Notes: generated from the letters alone by a model not told the origin. Shown: positions 35,903-46,190, counted from the stretch's first letter. The stretch is DNA of 64,000 nt from Hofstenia miamia (GCA_900660155.1 CABFPE010000728.1:230473-294472), one strand, 5' to 3'. Translations and numbers: made by a program.

Positions 35903-36708
35903 GGGGGGGGTGGGACAACCAAATAACACATGGTACAATCTGACTTAATTGAACTGATTGGGACGAAAATCAGAATTGGAATGGTATAGACATAAGGGCA
36001 AAAAATGCTGCTCCATTAAGAAACTCTCTATTTCTAACTGCATCAAAAACTTTGTTAATGACAAAACCTTTTTTTATTTGCTTGCTTTTAGATTTGTTGC
36101 AGTGGCGTTTGCTCATCGCTATGATGCTTTCCAAAGATCAAAGAAAACCTTGACTTTGCTAATCAGTTTAAGTTATGCATTAGGCGGCATATCATTACTT
36201 CCCAACGTATTTATAGTCAAATCAAGTAATCGCAACTCCTGTATCTATCTTCTACCTTCTTGGACGAAAGGACCAAGATCAATATTCTTTGTGACATCAT
36301 TTATCTTTGTATTACTTGTATCATTTAGCATTTGTAGCATGTATTCTACAATAATTTACAAAGTTATATTCAAATCCACTCAAATGAAGGGGAAATTATC
36401 ACGGCAACAGAAACGAGCAACAACTATCTGTATTGTTCTAGTACTAGAATTCATAATCTGTTGTTACCCAAACCTCATCTTTACTGTGTTACATCTTGGA
36501 GGAGATTTATTTAGTTATGATTTGGGACTGACTGTGGATTCAACTCTTTATTGGATGACTGTTCAGATGGTGAACATTTCGTCATTACTTAACCCTATAT
36601 TTTACATAGCCCAAAGTAGGCTTTTTCATAAATGTGCCAAAAATGTATTAAAATCTAAAACAATGAATCCCTGCCAATTTTTAAAGTTTAAATAAAAAAT
36701 TACAATCT
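35903..36708 (+). repeat. Second copy of the GPCR exon 2 block
   Basis: Matches 34476-35282 at an offset of 1,426 bp, including intron 1 sequence, acceptor and all of exon 2 (36092-36695). The only difference I see is a G run of 8 in place of 9. The copied block starts at the G run and ends where copy 1 meets an N. Such identity in non-coding as well as coding bases argues for an assembly duplicate or a very recent event. Confidence 0.95.
36092..36695 (+). CDS. Duplicate GPCR exon 2 (no exon 1 of its own)
   Basis: The translation is identical to residues 121-320 of the receptor from 34666-35269, with the same acceptor (TTTTAG before 36092), the same NPIFY and the same stop overlapping AATAAA (36691-36696). 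No second exon 1 lies between the copies. If real, it could be spliced from exon 1 as an alternative identical last exon. The single-N joints make an assembly artefact more likely, and this copy may carry the true downstream flank. Confidence 0.6.
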
Positions 36709-38082
36709 CACACCCATATGGAAGCATAGCTTAATGCTAACACACTTTAATTGATTTTTTTCCAGTTCTGCTTAGGTTCAAATGGAATTCGAAAATAAAC
36801 CAAATATAATTTTAGATATAATGTAATATTTGATATTCATTTAATATCAATGCTAAAGGCATTCTGAAATTTCTTCATGACTAGCAGAAATTGCATTTGC
36901 AAGTGCATGTACATGCGAAACTCAGGCTTGCGTTCGAAATTATTCCTTGAATTTCTTTCAATGCACATTATTTGGTAGAATTTCCACATTCAAAATCATT
37001 AATTTTGTAGTCAAATGCTGAATAGGTCCTTGAACGAATGGAGCCCTCGGCAAAATTAAGATGTTTGTAACAATGAACCATCGCTAATATTAGACTTATG
37101 TTCCTCAGATTTCCTAGTAATAGACATAGCTAGACAAAGCAATGCAACCGGTCCGTCATACGGTGACCGAAGTAATCGCTAGTAGAGTACAGGCTCCTCA
37201 AAAGTTTGCTCACAAGACAAAATTTTTCAGGCTTTATCAATTTTTTAAAAAAGGAAAATCGTAGCTATATGCAAATATTTTAAAATTAAGCATTGTATCA
37301 AAGACTTTAGATCACGTTAGATGCCTGAGAATCATTGAATAGCGTAAAAAATAGCGTATGTGGGATTTTCTTGCTTGCTAATGATACAGTTCCTTAAAAG
37401 TAGCTTTAAAGTCACAAATTGAATGCTTCATCTGCTTGTTGCTCGAAATCTCAATTGATGAATTTATCCATTTTTGACAAATATATTGAATTAAGTTATG
37501 AAGGAATAAAGCTACAATTATAGCAAATTTGCACACACATGGCAAGAAGTTTCCTAGACACGCTAAGAATGTTAATTAAAACTACTAAAATTTCACAGAA
37601 TTTATAAGAAATTTCGAAATCAATTAAAAAAGGCAATGTTACATATTCATGAAATGTTGAACCTTATAGTCCAGAAATGCTACTAATAACATTAACAACT
37701 AGTTTGCAAATTTTTACTAGCATAATCAGTTGACTTACACCGGAGGCAAATTTCCGAAGGATGTCAGTAAGAAGCATACAAATCTAGACTAACCAGAATT
37801 ATTTTATCATTGAGAGAGTAACCATAAATTTGAAATTTCATTATTGATTGACCAATAATTTAATTGTAAAAAATTTATTAGTTGATGCATTTAAAATGGG
37901 TAAAACTTTCATGAATAAATTATTTTGAGATTTCCTTGTCTTTGTATATTATAATTTTAAAAAAATTCGAAATAGAAAAGAAGCTTTCCACAAAGCATTG
38001 TTTTCAATTGAAGAAACTTTAGAAACATAATAATGATAAAACTTAAATATAAACAACATAATATTACCGCAACTACTGTCAG
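36709..38082. other. AT-rich stretch, nothing supportable
   Basis: No gene, repeat or regulatory structure is evident; sequence is AT-rich with short homopolymers. Confidence 0.6.
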
Positions 38083-38118
38083 TTGATGAGTGTTACTGCT
38101 ATTTTCAATTTACAACAA

Positions 38119-38320
38119 ATTTACAACAAAAATATTTTAAAATCTTTGCAAGAAAACCACGAACATACTACTTCAAGATATTTTCAAAATATATTTTTAA
38201 GATCCTTGCAAGAAATCTACGAAAAAACTCTTGAAAATTTCTTTAAAGAAACTTCTTCCAAAATCTTCAAAAGAAATCAAATAACTAAGATTTATTCAAG
38301 AACTTTTCAAGATTTTCCAT
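38119..38320. repeat. Degenerate 57-63-bp tandem repeat, frame-preserving
   Basis: Three imperfect units of about 57-63 bp share words such as TTGCAAGAAA, ATTTTTAAGATC and TTTTCAAA/TTCTTTAAA. In the plus-strand frame that runs to TGA at 38320-38322 the units read NILKSLQEN, NIFLRSLQEI and TSSKIFKRNQ, each a multiple of three. It is either a minisatellite whose period happens to keep frame or a small repeat protein of about 70 residues; no start context or splice site supports the latter. Confidence 0.5.
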
Positions 38321-38322
38321 GA

Positions 38323-39520
38323 ATGACGATTGTAGTTTTCGTTGTTTCCTTGAGTATATAGTAACATTTTCTTAAAATTATCGCATTTGTAAAAGTTAAT
38401 GCGATGAGGTTTTCGAAAAATTTGTTCGGTTTCGGTTTTTTGAACCAACTACTATCGTAATGAATTAAATTTTATTCAAGAGAAAAAAATTTTTCTAAGG
38501 TATATTTTCATCATACTGCATAAAGTTGATAACAAATTCAAACAAATGTGCATGCATTTCAAAAATAATTTCTATTACTTAACAATGTACTCAACTCAAA
38601 CCAAATGCAATAAATGACACATAATTTATAAACAATACATTTTAAAATTTACATTAGTATCATGAAAAATCTTCTGAAAGTCAGCATAACTTTTAATTTC
38701 AGAGTGTAGATCTTATTGTAAGTTTCTAAAATACCCTTATTTGGTCTAACAAATTGAAATATTTTTGGTAAGTATCATAAAATGTGCCGACTTGACATTA
38801 ACTTAAGTGGGACGGCCGAATTTGCTCCGGGCTTAGGTCAAGGTTCAAGGTTTCAACACAAAGTGATCTTAGCAATAACAAATGTATCTTGGTTTTAAAT
38901 GGAAATTCCCAAAGCACAGTTCATTGGACTTTTTGTTGCAAAAAATGTCTCTACAGACAACAAAATATTATCCTGCCTTGTCCGGATTTGCATTCATTTA
39001 ATCCTGTCCGGATTTATTCGGATTAACTGTCATATTTTTCATTTAAGATGACTTTTCCAGGCATGTCTCATACGTTGCTATCTTCATCCGCACCCAGTCT
39101 AGAAAACGTTAAACAACAAGATCCTCTCATTCACTACATGTAGTCTATGAACATCAATACATGGAATAGCACAATGTACTGCTTTCTCGTTACGTTACCA
39201 TATATTGTATTCCAATGGTTCCAGCAATATTAAACTGAAAAAAATTTGGCCGTCAGTGCCAATGCATATTTGCTCTCTTATCACGAAAATTAAATATTTA
39301 TTGAAAGTAAACTAAAAAAAGTTAAATGAGAAAACGCATTTCAAAACACTTTTTCTATTTCATAAGCAACATGAAATACTTACGCTTTTATCGCTTAAGT
39401 AAAATATAAACTTATTGATGATAAAATTGCATTATGATGAAAATCTTGGTACACTAGTTGTAGAAACGGCAAGCATGACTGCAGCAAGCTGAGATAGAAA
39501 GGTGTTCTTGTAAAATAATC
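38323..39520. other. AT-rich stretch with CCGGAT words
   Basis: No gene. A patch at about 38980-39030 repeats GTCCGGATTT twice and TTCGGATT once; related CCGGAT words occur at 40735-40795, 42965-42990 and 49425-49455, suggesting scattered ends of one hAT-like family. Confidence 0.45.
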
Positions 39521-39919
39521 TATTAGAGCTGTCACGATTAATTAATTATTCAATCAATGAAGTTGTAGTTTTGGTAATCGATTTTTGATTTCATATCATC
39601 CGGCATGAAGGTGCACTGTTCATTAACTCAAATTACCACATATACTGGCTCAAGAGGAGAATGAAAAAATGTCTGGATAAACCAAACCCAAAACAGAATT
39701 AAATGTGGATCAACTTCAGTATTGGAAAATCTCGATTCTTTGCCGAATGTGAAGAAAATTGCTCCCAAGTGAGTTGCAATCTCGCCTGGAAGCGGTTCAA
39801 GTGGAAGAGCATTTTGAACCACTGTAAACATTGTCACAACGCAACGCGCGTCACTAGATCCTGACAATGTGGATAAACTTTTGAAGAAGAATGATTTATA
39901 TTATGGTAAAAATAAATAA
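39521..39919 (+). mobile_element. hAT transposon remnant (TIR-like start plus dimerisation end)
   Basis: The left edge TAGAGCTGTCACGATTAATT (from about 39524) is the recurrent hAT terminus type of TAGxGCTGTCACGATTAAT. In the plus strand the last codons read VNIVTTQRASLDPDNVDKLL and stop at TAA 39917-39919, an excellent match to the C-terminal end of hAT transposases (IVTxxRxxLxPENVDxL). The preceding serine-rich block is present but interrupted by stops. A long open frame on the opposite strand (39628-39867) is a shadow. Only about 300 bp of coding sequence remains. Confidence 0.7.
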
Positions 39920-40211
39920 TCAACATTATGGTGCAATAAGAACTACATACAATTTTTTTTCACAATTATGAACTTAAGCATGAAATTTTACCTTTGCCAT
40001 TCTAAGAACTAGTTCTGTATCCACTACTGCCATAGCTACCGCATTTACAGATTGATTTACTACAAAAAGGAAAGATTTTGTATTTTGCAATTATTGTTAT
40101 GCGCGCTATAGCGTATTCAAAACTCTGGCAATACCACTCTAAAACCATGACGAGATCACTAATTGAATTTAATAGCTTTCGTCACTAGTTAAGCCTTCGC
40201 GAATAATTTAG

Positions 40212-40375
40212 GCTTTCATGCCATCGACGTTGCACTCTTCTCCAATAATTCACTCAAACTTTGTCTTAATTGGCTTTGTGGATTGCGAAGTACTGGAGTC
40301 GAAGATGAAGATTTGCAGAGGTGTTTTGAAAATCTTGTTGGAAAGAAAATTGAAATGCCTTGTCGAACAGCATTA
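40212..40375 (+). CDS. Coding-like exon, unrecognised
   Basis: Bounded by an acceptor-like AATTTAG (40205-40211) and a good donor (TTA then GTAAGT at 40376), this 164-nt segment is open in one frame and reads FHAIDVALFSNNSLKL, then LNWLCGLRSTGVEDEDL and LVGKKIEMPCRTAL. Codon use is mixed and GC-rich for the region, and both splice signals are good, so I take it as a real exon. The opposite strand is also open (40216-40425), but its peptide is Ser-rich and less convincing. No family recognised. It could belong to a host gene or to the transposon to its left. Confidence 0.45.
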
Positions 40376-40442
40376 GTAAGTAAACTTGAAAAATTGAATT
40401 TGTATAAGTTCAAGCATACTTGCACATTTGTGAGCGTAACAA

Positions 40443-40610
40443 CGGCCTGCTAATGAAGAATCTGCTAAAGAATATATTGAAGTGATTTTTCATGCTGTCG
40501 ATGGTTGGAAGTTATACACATATTGCTTGGGAGTGAAAAGAGCATTTGAATTATATACAACAGCTGCATATATAAAAAAATATATCTATTTTGTTGAAGT
40601 ATTTTTATAA
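40443..40610 (+). CDS. Coding-like terminal segment, unrecognised
   Basis: A frame of 55 codons ends at TAA 40608-40610 and reads PANEESAKEYIEVIFHAVDG, then WKLYTYCLGVKRAFELY. The first half is clearly coding-like; the last 15 codons drift into AT-rich sequence. It lies 70 bp after the donor of the exon at 40212-40375, but no acceptor in matching phase is obvious, so the link between the two is unproven. Family unknown. Confidence 0.35.
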   Translation, partial: RPANEESAKEYIEVIFHAVDGWKLYTYCLGVKRAFELYTTAAYIKKYIYFVEVFL

Positions 40611-40734
40611 TGTCTTATGTGTTCTGTTATATAGTTGACACCGTTGTAAAATATCATACTGTGTGGATGTATGATTGAACGCGAAAACTACTTAATTATA
40701 TAATAAATTTGCTTAATCTACAAATATGATAAAA

Positions 40735-40800
40735 TCCGGATAGTGAATTGAATATACCGGATAATTCCGAATAATTTGAATACCGGATACTGGATAATAT
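40735..40800. repeat. CCGGATA-rich block
   Basis: Repeated ATCCGGATAGTGAATTG, ATACCGGATAATTCCG and ATACCGGATACTGGATA words; the first is nearly identical to ATCCGGATAATGAATTG at 49428. It is likely the edge of a hAT-like element. A terminus-like CCGACACATCCCTCG at 42977-42991 may be the opposite end, with the LINE at 40930-42585 inserted between. Confidence 0.45.
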
Positions 40801-40929
40801 CTTGTTTAATTGTTACTAGGGCAACCAGAAATATTACTTTAAAAAAACAAAGTATGACCATTTTTATGTCAAAATATGACGGAATTTAGTTAAATATGCC
40901 TTAACATATGAAAATCACTTTACAAAATG

Positions 40930-42585
40930 ATAGAAGAAGAAGAAGAATATCTTCTTTCAGTACAGTTTTAATTTCAACAAAATTGCTGTTTGCTGTACCA
41001 AACACGTCAAAAAATATAAATTTACAAATTAATAAAAATATAGACAAAAATAACTATTTACAAATTAATATTTCAATTATATAATACTATTCAGTCATCT
41101 TAGCTCTTATGCATAGGTTCGTAAAATTTGAACCCTTTCCATAAAGTATTTTTTAATTTTGGAATATACGTTAAACTAAGTAAATTCTTTACATGATTTT
41201 TGAATTCAGGCCTACTTTTCAGCTTCCGTATACTTACTGATAAATCATTCCAAGTTTCGATGGTAGAATTGAGAAATGAGTTTTTTAAGAAATGTTTTTT
41301 GAATTTCATCTTACCAAGAGTCGATGTTCTTTTGTTATAAGATGTGTATAAATAATTTGGAAATTGCAATTTATCGTAAGGCTTGCGTTTATTATAAATA
41401 TCCCAGAATTTTAGTAACGAACAGTATTTGACAGAAGAAAATGGACATGAAATTTGAGTTGAAGGTTTGATACTTATCGATTTTTTGCATTTACATATAC
41501 GTTCCGCCCATTTAATTTGTGAATTGATTTTGTTTAATAATGTCTGACTTATACTATTCAATAAAACATTGCAATACCTAAAATGACTCATTACCAAGGC
41601 ATCTGCCAGTTGTTGGCGCATTTTATGTCCACAAACTCCGCTATATGTAGAGTACATTTGATTCCCATTGTCTTTTTACGCAAGACAGAATGAATATGAT
41701 TGGTATATTGTAATTTATTGACGATAATTGCTCCTAAATATTTAAATTTATCAACTTGGGCAATAGTTGTGTTAGCAAAATTAAATTTACAAGTGAGATT
41801 GTCGTTTTTTGGGAAAGGTACATTACACAAAATTTAGGTTTTGAGGGATTAACAGTTAAACGATGCATGCTAAAGTATTTATGAAAATGCAAGAGGTTGG
41901 TTTCCAAATTATATATCGATACATCACGTGATTTATCATGTGCAAACAGGCAAGTATCATCTGCGCATTGAATAATTATACAATGTTCATTTACTGCTTT
42001 ATTGAGATCATTTACATAAAGTGAAAAAAGTAAGGGCCCTAAGAGCGTGCCTCGCGGAACTCCCTTGTAAACATTTCCCCAATTCGATAATGTCCCATTA
42101 ATTTTAACCCGCTGGTAGCGGTTAGTTAGATAGTTACGCATTAACTCCTTACTACTTGAGTTAAATCCTAGATACATTAACTTTTGAAGAAGAATTTTAG
42201 GATCCATCGAATCAAAAGCTTTAGTAAGATAAATGCATGCTAGGTATGCCTACATATTCATTATTATCTAAGGAATTTTGCCAGGACTCAGTTGAGTAAA
42301 GTAGGGCATCTTTTGTTGAACATTTTTTGCGAAATCCAAATTGTGTTTCAGCGTGTAGTGAGTTATTTGTAAGGTAAAGGCTCATTTGTTCGAAAAGTAA
42401 TTTTTCAAATATTTTGATAAAAGGTGAAGTGATAGAAATGGGACGATAATTAGAACATTTTTGAGGATTGTCTTTTTTATATAGAGGTGTTATAAATGCA
42501 ATTTTTAACAAAGATGGAAATTGATTAGTCCCTATACAACTATTTTTTATGAAGCATAGTGGGTATATAATTTGATTCATTTAAG
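40930..42585 (-). mobile_element. 5'-truncated LINE with a nearly intact RT
   Basis: Reading the minus strand: AFITPLYKKDNPQKCSNYRP, QFGFRKKCSTKDALLYS, then YKGVPRGTLLGPLLFSLYVN with NDLNKAV, the catalytic box QCADDTCLF (both Asp kept), VDKFKYLGAI and an ADALVMSHFRYCN-ISQTLLNKI tail ending in ETWNDLSVSIRKLK. Two or three small indels shift frame (42221-42207, 41734-41830, 41591-41657), but the domain order is complete. It starts in the palm-finger region, so the 5' half (endonuclease, ORF1) is missing, typical of target-primed integration that stopped early. The 3' end near 40930-40960 carries a short TTC/GAA simple repeat. Younger than the LINE at 12180. Clade: CR1/Jockey-like, not resolved. 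Confidence 0.85.
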
Positions 42586-43045
42586 CAATATAAAACGTTT
42601 TTCTATTACTGAAAACAAGACAAAACAAATACAAAAACTCCTACATAATAAGTCGATTTTTTAAAGCAACAGCTTCACTAAATTATAACTGCAGCCGATG
42701 TTGCTTGACATTTCGTAACTTGGCATACAATTCCGAATAAATGTCCATCCCTTTTCCTTGCATTAAAGCAGTGAAAACGGTGTTTTCTAATCGTGACTTG
42801 ATGTAACTAAAACTATATCAAGACAAACAAAATATGTCATAAAAAAGAAACAGCATTTAATGTCTTTGATGTGGTAGCAACGTTCAACATTGATTAGTTA
42901 TTTTTAAATCAAGTTTTATCTCAGAATATGCTATCTGGTAAAACAAGTTATATTTTACCGAATTTTCGGATACCGGATTCCGACACATCCCTCGATAAAA
43001 ACATGATAAAACCTGACATGATAATTTTCTGCCAAAGTTACAACC

Positions 43046-43084
<39 letters not shown>

Positions 43085-43255
43085 GTGCAGCAAGCTTAGG
43101 CACTATGTATGCCTCACATTTCCATTAGTCCACTACTGCTTCCTGATTTACAGCATATTTATTTTGGGAGATATAATTTTAAGTATTGAATGCATGCAGT
43201 TGCATGCTGGGCTTTCTCAAATTTCAAGTGAAATTGAAACAGCGCATCCAATTCG
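42586..43255. other. AT-rich stretch with a TA array and a TIR-like end
   Basis: Holds TTCGGATACCGGATTCCG with CACATCCCTCG (about 42965-42991), a hAT-like terminus, and a (TA)n array at 43047-43082. No gene is supported. Confidence 0.5.
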
Positions 43256-43348
43256 ATGTCAAGCTTAGAGATTTATCGAGTGAATGATGAGATTTGGCAT
43301 CTTATTGAAGCATTCGTAGTTACTTTTGTGTCACACCAGGCCCTAACG
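43256..43348 (+). CDS. Possible first exon upstream of the ETS gene (tentative)
   Basis: An ATG at 43256 opens a 31-codon frame (MSSLEIYRVNDEIWHLIEAF...) that ends at a donor-like ACG then GTTAGT at 43349. Composition is coding-like. However it ends in phase 0, while the next exon at 43591 needs a phase-1 partner, so either an exon is missing between them or this is not part of the gene. Confidence 0.25.
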
Positions 43349-43590
43349 GTTAGTAGATAATTGTTTTACTTTAAATAATGGAACTAATATAGTTTATGAA
43401 ATATTTGGAAAAGTCTTAAACTATTTAATAAGTTTAGCTTTTAAATCTACAATAGTAAGTAAATTGAACCAAATAACTTGCTATAAAATCACAAATATTT
43501 ATTTTTATCAACCATCATTAACCTAAATACACCTATATGTATGAATTTTGTTAAATTTTCCTTAGAACTAATTTAATTAATGTTGTTTAG

Positions 43591-43629
43591 ATACAATCGT
43601 CTATATGAAGTTGGACAGTAGAATTCCTG
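43591..43629 (+). CDS. ETS gene, 39-nt microexon
   Basis: Bounded by TGTTGTTTAG (acceptor) and CCTG then GTAAGC (donor). Only one frame is open (IVYMKLDSRIP). It begins with two bases of a split codon and ends with one base, G, which joins AT at the start of the exon at 44011 to make Asp. The matching phase on both counts is why I accept so short an exon. It encodes a linker upstream of the ETS domain. Confidence 0.5.
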
Positions 43630-43734
43630 GTAAGCATTTATATATTATAACTATATAATATACATGCATGGATGTGATGTGTTGGTAGAGCTTTTGCTAG
43701 TATTCCCACAACTCTTCAAATTTTTTTTTGACCG

Positions 43735-43985
43735 AACCCAATTGTGTCAAAATGTTTAAAACGTACCCGCCGTACCCGATAATTAATTCTTTATTGCTAT
43801 TAACTAATTTTAAAACCTTCAATAAAATTTCGAAAACAACTCAAGTTGATTTTATGTTAATTTTTGTAAATTTTTGTTAATAGTTTGTTTTTGAAAAATT
43901 TTTTAATTAGAATTCAATGTGGAATAGAAAGATTACCCGTACACGCAAGTACGGGGGAGCAAAACTTGTGACCCGCGAATAGCAT
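43735..43985. repeat. CCGTACCCG-type block inside the ETS gene intron
   Basis: Starts with ACCGAACCC and ACGTACCCGCCGTACCCG and ends with ATTACCCGTACACGCAAG and GTGACCCGCG. It lies between the microexon at 43591 and the exon at 44011. Related words occur near 11221, 16015 and 45780. It looks like a small intronic transposon derivative without clear termini. Confidence 0.4.
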
Positions 43986-44010
43986 TTGTAGAGGCATATT
44001 ACTAACATAG

Positions 44011-44190
44011 ATAACCATCCCGGCATAATAGGAAATAACCATTTGCTTAACCTAGAAAATTGGCTTTACGAATTAGCAAATGTTGAAGAGTACGTGTGTT
44101 TGCTTGATCCAACTAAGAATGAGAAAAAAACAAAATCAAAACCAAGACGAATTGGTAAGCTGGGACATTCAAACAAACCAAAACAATCAC
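44011..44190 (+). CDS. ETS gene, exon upstream of the DNA-binding domain
   Basis: The acceptor is CTAACATAG (to 44010) and the donor AATCAC then GTAAGT at 44191. The frame reads DNHPGIIGNNHLLNLENWLY, then ELANVEEYVCLLDPTKNEKK and a basic linker (KSKPRRIGKLGHSNKPKQSR). The basic linker runs straight into the ETS domain of the next exon across a 92-bp intron, with the split codon C|GG giving Arg. Such a lysine-rich run before an ETS domain is common in the family and could act in nuclear import; no pointed (PNT) domain is visible here. Confidence 0.7.
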
Positions 44191-44282
44191 GTAAGTTGTT
44201 AAAAGACTTAAGCATCAACAATATCAGTTTGATTTTTTTTACTACTATACACATTTTCTGTTCTTAATTTTAAATTACTTAG

Positions 44283-44526
44283 GGAATCTAAAGTTGCCAA
44301 AAATGTGGGAATTCCTGGTGTCAATGTTGCATCTTCCTCAGCAATATAAAGATGTCGTGGTCTGGAAAAACGAAGTGCTTGGAGAATTTGAAATCCTCGA
44401 TTTCTCAAATCTTGTAGAAAAATGGTGGAATGTAAAAAAGGGTAAATGCATCAATCAAAGAAATGACAATTCATATCAAAGGCAAATTGATAAGAAAGAT
44501 ATTGATAACTTTCAGCGATCCTTGAG
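44283..44526 (+). CDS. ETS-domain transcription factor, main DNA-binding exon
   Basis: This exon encodes most of a winged-helix ETS domain: LKLPKMWEFLVSMLHLPQ (helix 1, cf. LWEFIRDILLHPE of ESE/ELF3-type factors), YKDVVVWKNEVLGEFEILD (sheet), FSNLVEKWWNVKKGK (helix 2 and turn), and FQRSLR at the end of the recognition helix, keeping the two Arg that contact GGA in known family members. Between WWNVKKGK and DNFQRSLR there are about a dozen extra residues (NQRNDNSYQ...) compared with the usual KNKPxMNYxKLSRxLR. The usual WG after helix 2 is WW. The donor is TTGAG then GTAAGT at 44527, phase 2, just before the expected YYY. It should bind DNA in the nucleus; target sites are unknown. ESE/ELF resemblance is by eye only. 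Confidence 0.75.
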
Positions 44527-44805
44527 GTAAGTAGTTCTGTTTGAACTAATTGAAGATGGAAAAGTATGGTTTTGCCTAAAAAGTCATATCGCAATGGGAT
44601 CCCAACAGGTTTAATTGGTTTCTTTTAAAATAATACCAACTCTGTTATATATTTGGCAAGGTTTTTATTATTCGTTTACAAATTGATAACCTACTTTTTT
44701 CGAAATACCTAATACTACTTGTTCATTCCAATATTGTGTTAATCTGGTGTTTTAGTTTGAATTACATGCATTTTTGGATGTGAGGATATATTCAAGTTTT
44801 CTTAG

Positions 44806-45229
44806 AAATCGCTTTCGACCAACGTATCCTTGCGATGGACTCGTATTTAGGAAATACCTTTTCACCATTTGTTTACATTTTCAAGTGTTTTTTCAAAAAA
44901 AACAATATTTAACCATTCTAAAGCAGACATATCTGTTAATTCTGTTAATTTATTCAATTTTGACAAATATAAGAACCTGTAGTTCCGTATGGCGTGATTC
45001 AAAGTTAACCAGAAATCTTCTTACAAAAATCTTTTATATCAAAAATAAAGATTTTATTTATTGGGAAGCATCTGATAGACGAAATTTCGACTTGGCTAAA
45101 TCCTTAGAAATCATTATCAAATGTTATTCATATAAGTCACCAGTTTCAAATTGCCCTAATTTATTTGAATATTATATATCTTCTCAAAAATGCCTTGTCT
45201 CTACTGTCAAACACCTTATTCTAGAGTAA
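44806..45229 (+). CDS. Tentative downstream exon(s) after the ETS domain
   Basis: An acceptor-like TTTTCTTAG ends at 44805. Continuing in the phase left by the ETS exon gives R-NRFRPTYPCDGLVFRKY, in which LVFRKY sits where ETS domains end in RLVYKF, although the usual YYY is absent and spacing is about four residues short. The frame stays open to TAA at 45227-45229, later reading SKLTRNLLTKIFYIKNKD and FIYWEASDRRNFDLAKS, which itself loosely recalls the first half of an ETS domain. Whether this is one exon, two, or partly intron cannot be settled from sequence alone. Confidence 0.3.
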
Positions 45230-45397
45230 TATTCTATAACCGTTTGAATCTAAAACGCTTCTCTAGGTAACGCTTACTACTGTGTTCGTCTCCATACCAT
45301 AGAAAGAATAGCGGTTACCACATTTTTCATTTCAATTATCTGGTGATGTTTAAAGCAATTATTAATGAGAATTTAAATTTGAAAACAAACACTAGGT

Positions 45398-45676
45398 ATG
45401 GAAATAATTTCATATTTTTTCCAAAAATCGGATCTTAGAGTGAAGAAATATAATATTTTTGAAGTTCAAACTCTAATAATATTTAACAAATTTTCACCAC
45501 AACTGGGAAGTCTACTTACCGATATGTTTCAATATCAGAGTATTTCCAAATGGCTTAGTATGGTTGTTAGAAAATGTGGGCAAGGCCGATGGATGAAATG
45601 GGCAGCTTACGGTTTAATAAGATTTTTTCAGAAACCAATTATAAATAAAATGTTGAAGAAAATTCACATACAATGA
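45398..45676 (+). CDS. Uncertain ORF downstream of the ETS gene
   Basis: A 92-codon frame ending at TGA 45674-45676 with a coding-like centre (QLGSLLTDMFQYQSISKWLS, then VRKCGQGRWMKWAAYGLIR). It is Trp- and Arg-bearing, unlike random AT-rich frames, and could be a further exon of the same gene. No domain recognised and splice signals are not decisive. Confidence 0.25.
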   Translation: MEIISYFFQKSDLRVKKYNIFEVQTLIIFNKFSPQLGSLLTDMFQYQSISKWLSMVVRKCGQGRWMKWAAYGLIRFFQKPIINKMLKKIHIQ

Positions 45677-46190
45677 ATCTGAATTGTGTTTGAAATGTTG
45701 TTAAAAATGTCTAATAGAAGCAAAGAAAATGGTCTTTTCAGGTATATGCTAGTATAGGTAAGAAGTTTTAAGTAGCTGGGGTACGGGTAATAGAGTACTT
45801 TTTGCGGGTGGGTGCGTCAGTAAAAAAGCTATACATTTCCATCACTACTGGATGTGCATCCATTGAAAGGTGTCAAATATATTACTTTCCTTGATTTCAA
45901 AATCACATGCACTCACACAAACTATGTCTTAGGTATTATGATGCTGTTAATATTCTCAGGAAGATTTCTTCAAAATGCTACAGCTTCAGTAGTAAAGCAG
46001 AAGTTGATTGTTGGCGAACCGGCAGTCTTCGTGAAAACGCGGGGAGTGCCCTGAAACTTGTAATGTCAAAGTAAATACACACGAACAAATTTCTTACTAG
46101 TTGGAAAGCTTTGGTAAAACTTTCAATATTCAGTATTTATTTGAATAACAACCAGTAAGGAAATTGCTCACTTTGTGAATATATTTAGTG
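45677..46190. other. Short intergenic stretch
   Basis: Contains GGGGTACGGGTAATAG and TGCGGGTGGGTGC words (about 45778-45815) related to the CCGTACCCG blocks. A 66-codon frame at 45854-46054 has no domain. No gene is called. Confidence 0.45.

Noticed and set aside
39628-39867. 79-codon minus-strand frame with hydrophobic end (DPHLILFWVWFIQTFFHS)
   Set aside because: The plus strand carries a clear hAT C-terminus here (VNIVTTQRASLDPDNVDKLL); the minus frame is its shadow.
43675-43725. A-box-like GTTGGTAGAGCTTTTGCTAG, possible tRNA-related sequence
   Set aside because: No B-box at the right distance and no cloverleaf; likely chance.
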